A stretch of 6,554 bases of DNA from positions 1 to 6,554 of the forward strand of contig NZ_CALIBF010000153.1 of the NCBI RefSeq assembly GCF_938045465.1, written 5' to 3'. Below, piece by piece: positions 5,138 through 6,554 of the stretch (position 1 is its first letter; each line of letters begins with the position of its first letter). This DNA is from an uncultured Campylobacter sp. (GTDB taxonomy: Bacteria; Campylobacterota; Campylobacteria; Campylobacterales; Campylobacteraceae). The position numbers were made by a program, and so were the translations under genes. A model generated the notes under the pieces. The model was not told the DNA's origin and did not search any database. It worked only from the letters and a program-made list of their open reading frames with translations.

Positions 5138-5359
5138 CTATTCGGTCACCGGAAGCGGCAGCATATCGGCGTTTATATCGACTTTAGGCTCGCTAGGCGC
5201 GATAGGCACATCCTTCGGCACCTCGCTATCTACCGGCGGCTTTTGCAAAGTATTCTTTTTCTCATCGTCGCAACCACCTAAAGCAAGCGCGCAGACAAAG
5301 ATCGCGCACGTGGCAAAAACGCGCATAAGCCCCGCGCCAAATTTAAAGAAATTTCTCAT
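5138..5359 (-). CDS. Small lipoprotein, 73 residues
   Basis: The N-terminus has basic residues (R2, K6, R13), then a hydrophobic stretch VFATCAIFVCALAL and a lipobox LGGC with the modified Cys at position 30. This gives a mature lipoprotein of only 44 residues. The mature part is polar and Pro/Asp/Glu/Lys-rich with no recognisable domain, like an extended tether. The ATG at 5359 is chosen over an upstream GTG because it forms TGATG with the queD stop and has AAAGGA six bases upstream; it also puts the signal peptide at the very start. In C. jejuni the matching position holds Cj0158c, annotated as a haem-binding lipoprotein. No CxxCH is present here, so the protein is either a different small lipoprotein or a shortened form. 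Function unknown. Confidence 0.78.
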   Translation of the reverse strand: MRNFFKFGAGLMRVFATCAIFVCALALGGCDDEKKNTLQKPPVDSEVPKDVPIAPSEPKVDINADMLPLPVTE

Positions 5360-5940
5360 CAGCAGTCCTTTGGATAGATGATTTTTTCGCCGCGCAGCAG
5401 CTTTTGCCAAAGCTCGGGCTGCCTCCACTCCTCGCGCACGGCGGGCGAGAATTCTATCTCATCCAGCGCGATCTCGCCCATCTGTGGATTGTAGGCGTCC
5501 TCGCGGAAGCACTGCGCGTAGCCGGTGGCCGTTTCGTGCACGATGACGCTGTGAAGCTTTACTTCGCGCTCGCCGTTTTGCATCTGAGTTAGGCTCAAAA
5601 GTCGGTCCACAAGGACGAAAAAAATTCTACAAAACTGCTCCGCGCTCGGATTTAGCGGTATCTGTACCCAGCGCGCGCTGTGTTTTTTAAGATCCGCGAT
5701 ATAGCCCGCATCGTCACGCGCGTAGATCGTCGTAGCGTGATCGAAACTATCGATAAGCTCGCGGATACCGAGCTTCATGTAGCCAAAGTCATAAACCATC
5801 CCCGCCTCATCTAAAAAATTTGAGCTAAGCAAAATTTCGCATCTGTAGGAGTGGCCGTGGATGCTCGTGCGGCACCGCTTCGAGCCGCACAGGCGCACGA
5901 TGTGAGCGTTTTCGAATTCGTATAATTTCCTAATTATCAT
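5359..5940 (-). CDS. queD: 6-carboxytetrahydropterin synthase QueD
   Basis: QueD converts dihydroneopterin triphosphate to 6-carboxy-5,6,7,8-tetrahydropterin, feeding QueE in queuosine biosynthesis in the cytoplasm. Zinc ligands are H13 (FENAH), H28 and H30 (IHGHSY). The active-site Asp/His are D67-H68 (SFDHATT). NPSAEQF (97-103) matches the family NPTAEN-type helix motif, and E136 (VIVHETATGY) is the pterin-anchoring Glu. Two cysteines, C18 and C23, precede HGH; C23 is four residues away, where E. coli-type QueD has three. At 193 residues it is longer than E. coli QueD (about 120), with a C-terminal tail from about 145; I believe this is usual in campylobacters. The ATG at 5940 overlaps the queE stop as ATGA and has AAGGA six bases upstream, so it is preferred over a start seven codons earlier. 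Equivalent to Cj0159c. Confidence 0.95.
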   Translation of the reverse strand: MIIRKLYEFENAHIVRLCGSKRCRTSIHGHSYRCEILLSSNFLDEAGMVYDFGYMKLGIRELIDSFDHATTIYARDDAGYIADLKKHSARWVQIPLNPSAEQFCRIFFVLVDRLLSLTQMQNGEREVKLHSVIVHETATGYAQCFREDAYNPQMGEIALDEIEFSPAVREEWRQPELWQKLLRGEKIIYPKDC

Positions 5941-6554
5941 ACCCCGTCCTTCTCGCCCCAAATTCTAATGTGCAGGCGATCGGAGTAATTATAGCCGTTT
6001 TTTAGGCAAAAATCCACGCAAAATTGCGTGCCGCTTTCCAGCTCGCGACGATCTGCGCCGCGCGGCATACAATAAACCTCGCTCTCGCACGCCGCTAAAA
6101 TTTCGCTGATCTCGGGCTGCGCGTCAAACTCGGGCGAGATGACGAACTTGTAAAAACTATCTTTTGCGTTTTGTTTTAAGCTTCGCAGCGCGGCGAAGTT
6201 TAACCTGCGTTCGCGCAGCTCGGCGGAGTTTGAGAGCTTGGGCGAGATTCCGAAGACGCAGCTTTTGTAGGCGGGAAATTTTTCAAAATCCACTAAAATC
6301 GTGCCGTTGGTTTCGAAGTGCACCGCATGTCCGCGCGCTAGCAGCTCGCAGACGAACTCGTAAAATAGCGCCTCCTTGTGATGTAGCAGCGGCTCGCCGC
6401 CGGTGATAACGACGATCGGCTTTTGATAAAGCTTAGCGATCTGCGGCGAGACGGAGCTTTGCGGATTTAAATTTAAAAAATTCTGCGCCGCGAAATTCTC
6501 GCCCGCCATAGAATTTCGTGCGGCGGCTTTAGGATAAAACTTATAGTTCTGCGC
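5937..6554 (-). CDS. queE: 7-carboxy-7-deazaguanine synthase QueE, N-terminus outside window
   Basis: This radical-SAM enzyme rearranges 6-carboxytetrahydropterin, the QueD product, into 7-carboxy-7-deazaguanine. The frame is open to the right edge, so about 205 C-terminal residues are visible and the CxxxCxxC cluster-binding motif must lie outside. An internal ATG at 6509 is not the start: sequence upstream stays open, and a start there would leave out the iron-sulfur motif. Visible motifs are IVVITGGEPLLHH (SAM-binding GGEP), HFETNGT, FGISPKLSNS, YKFVISPEFD, VYCMPRGADRREL and SDRLHIRIWGEKDGV at the C-terminus, all characteristic of QueE. A stretch before the GGEP strand (Ala/Asn/Gln-rich, about 6440-6520) looks like a variable insertion. 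The stop overlaps the queD ATG by four bases, so substrate-linked enzymes are translationally coupled. Equivalent to Cj0160c. Confidence 0.95.
   Translation of the reverse strand, partial: AQNYKFYPKAAARNSMAGENFAAQNFLNLNPQSSVSPQIAKLYQKPIVVITGGEPLLHHKEALFYEFVCELLARGHAVHFETNGTILVDFEKFPAYKSCVFGISPKLSNSAELRERRLNFAALRSLKQNAKDSFYKFVISPEFDAQPEISEILAACESEVYCMPRGADRRELESGTQFCVDFCLKNGYNYSDRLHIRIWGEKDGV

Noticed and set aside
5359..5428. Upstream GTG start extending the lipoprotein by 23 residues
   Set aside because: It would place a long polar, basic stretch before the signal peptide. The ATG at 5359 has a strong AAAGGA and overlaps the queD stop.
1..6554. Defence system, mobile element or CRISPR array
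   Set aside because: No transposase, integrase, phage, nuclease or repeat-spacer pattern was seen; gene order matches the conserved campylobacter chromosome.

Overview
The window looks like chromosomal DNA from a Campylobacter, probably one of the higher-GC oral species (C. gracilis is a reasonable guess, not proven). The reasons are the very frequent AAATTT/TAAAATTTTA words, the protein sequences themselves, and a gene order that, from memory, matches C. jejuni Cj0160c back to Cj0152c (queE, queD, lipoprotein, membrane protein, rsmE, rpmE, rsmI, rlmB, membrane protein). Every gene I can support lies on the minus strand, so the window reads biologically from right to left.

Right-hand block (6554 down to 3622): queE (cut by the window edge), queD, a 73-residue lipoprotein, an unrecognised basic 122-residue ORF, a small four-helix membrane protein and rsmE. 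Four of the five junctions in this block are stop/start overlaps: ATGA at queE/queD, and TGATG at queD/lipoprotein, ORF/membrane protein and membrane protein/rsmE. This points to one translationally coupled operon. queE and queD make the queuosine precursor 7-carboxy-7-deazaguanine; rsmE methylates 16S rRNA.

Middle spacer (3284-3621): the rpmE promoter, with a perfect TATAAT, plus several AT-rich inverted repeats. One is a symmetric two-storey hairpin that is mutually exclusive with an alternative pairing.

Left-hand block (3283 down to 539): rpmE (zinc-type L31), rsmI (TTG start directly after the rpmE stop), rlmB and a single-pass membrane protein. That last protein has a RodZ-like layout and five candidate bacterial N-glycosylation sequons in its periplasmic part. 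The block ends in a clear intrinsic terminator at 512-535. The common theme of the window is translation: tRNA and rRNA modification plus a ribosomal protein.

Left spacer (11-511): no gene seen. It holds about fourteen AAATTT words, a 16-bp perfect palindrome and a 10-bp-arm inverted repeat that encloses a TATAAA box. At the extreme left edge a Shine-Dalgarno sequence and ATG suggest that another minus-strand gene begins at position 10 and leaves the window.

I see no mobile element, CRISPR array, tRNA or rRNA gene. The content is mostly ordinary conserved housekeeping. The points worth a second look are the sequon-rich RodZ-like protein, the orphan ORF inside the coupled operon, and the structured spacers.
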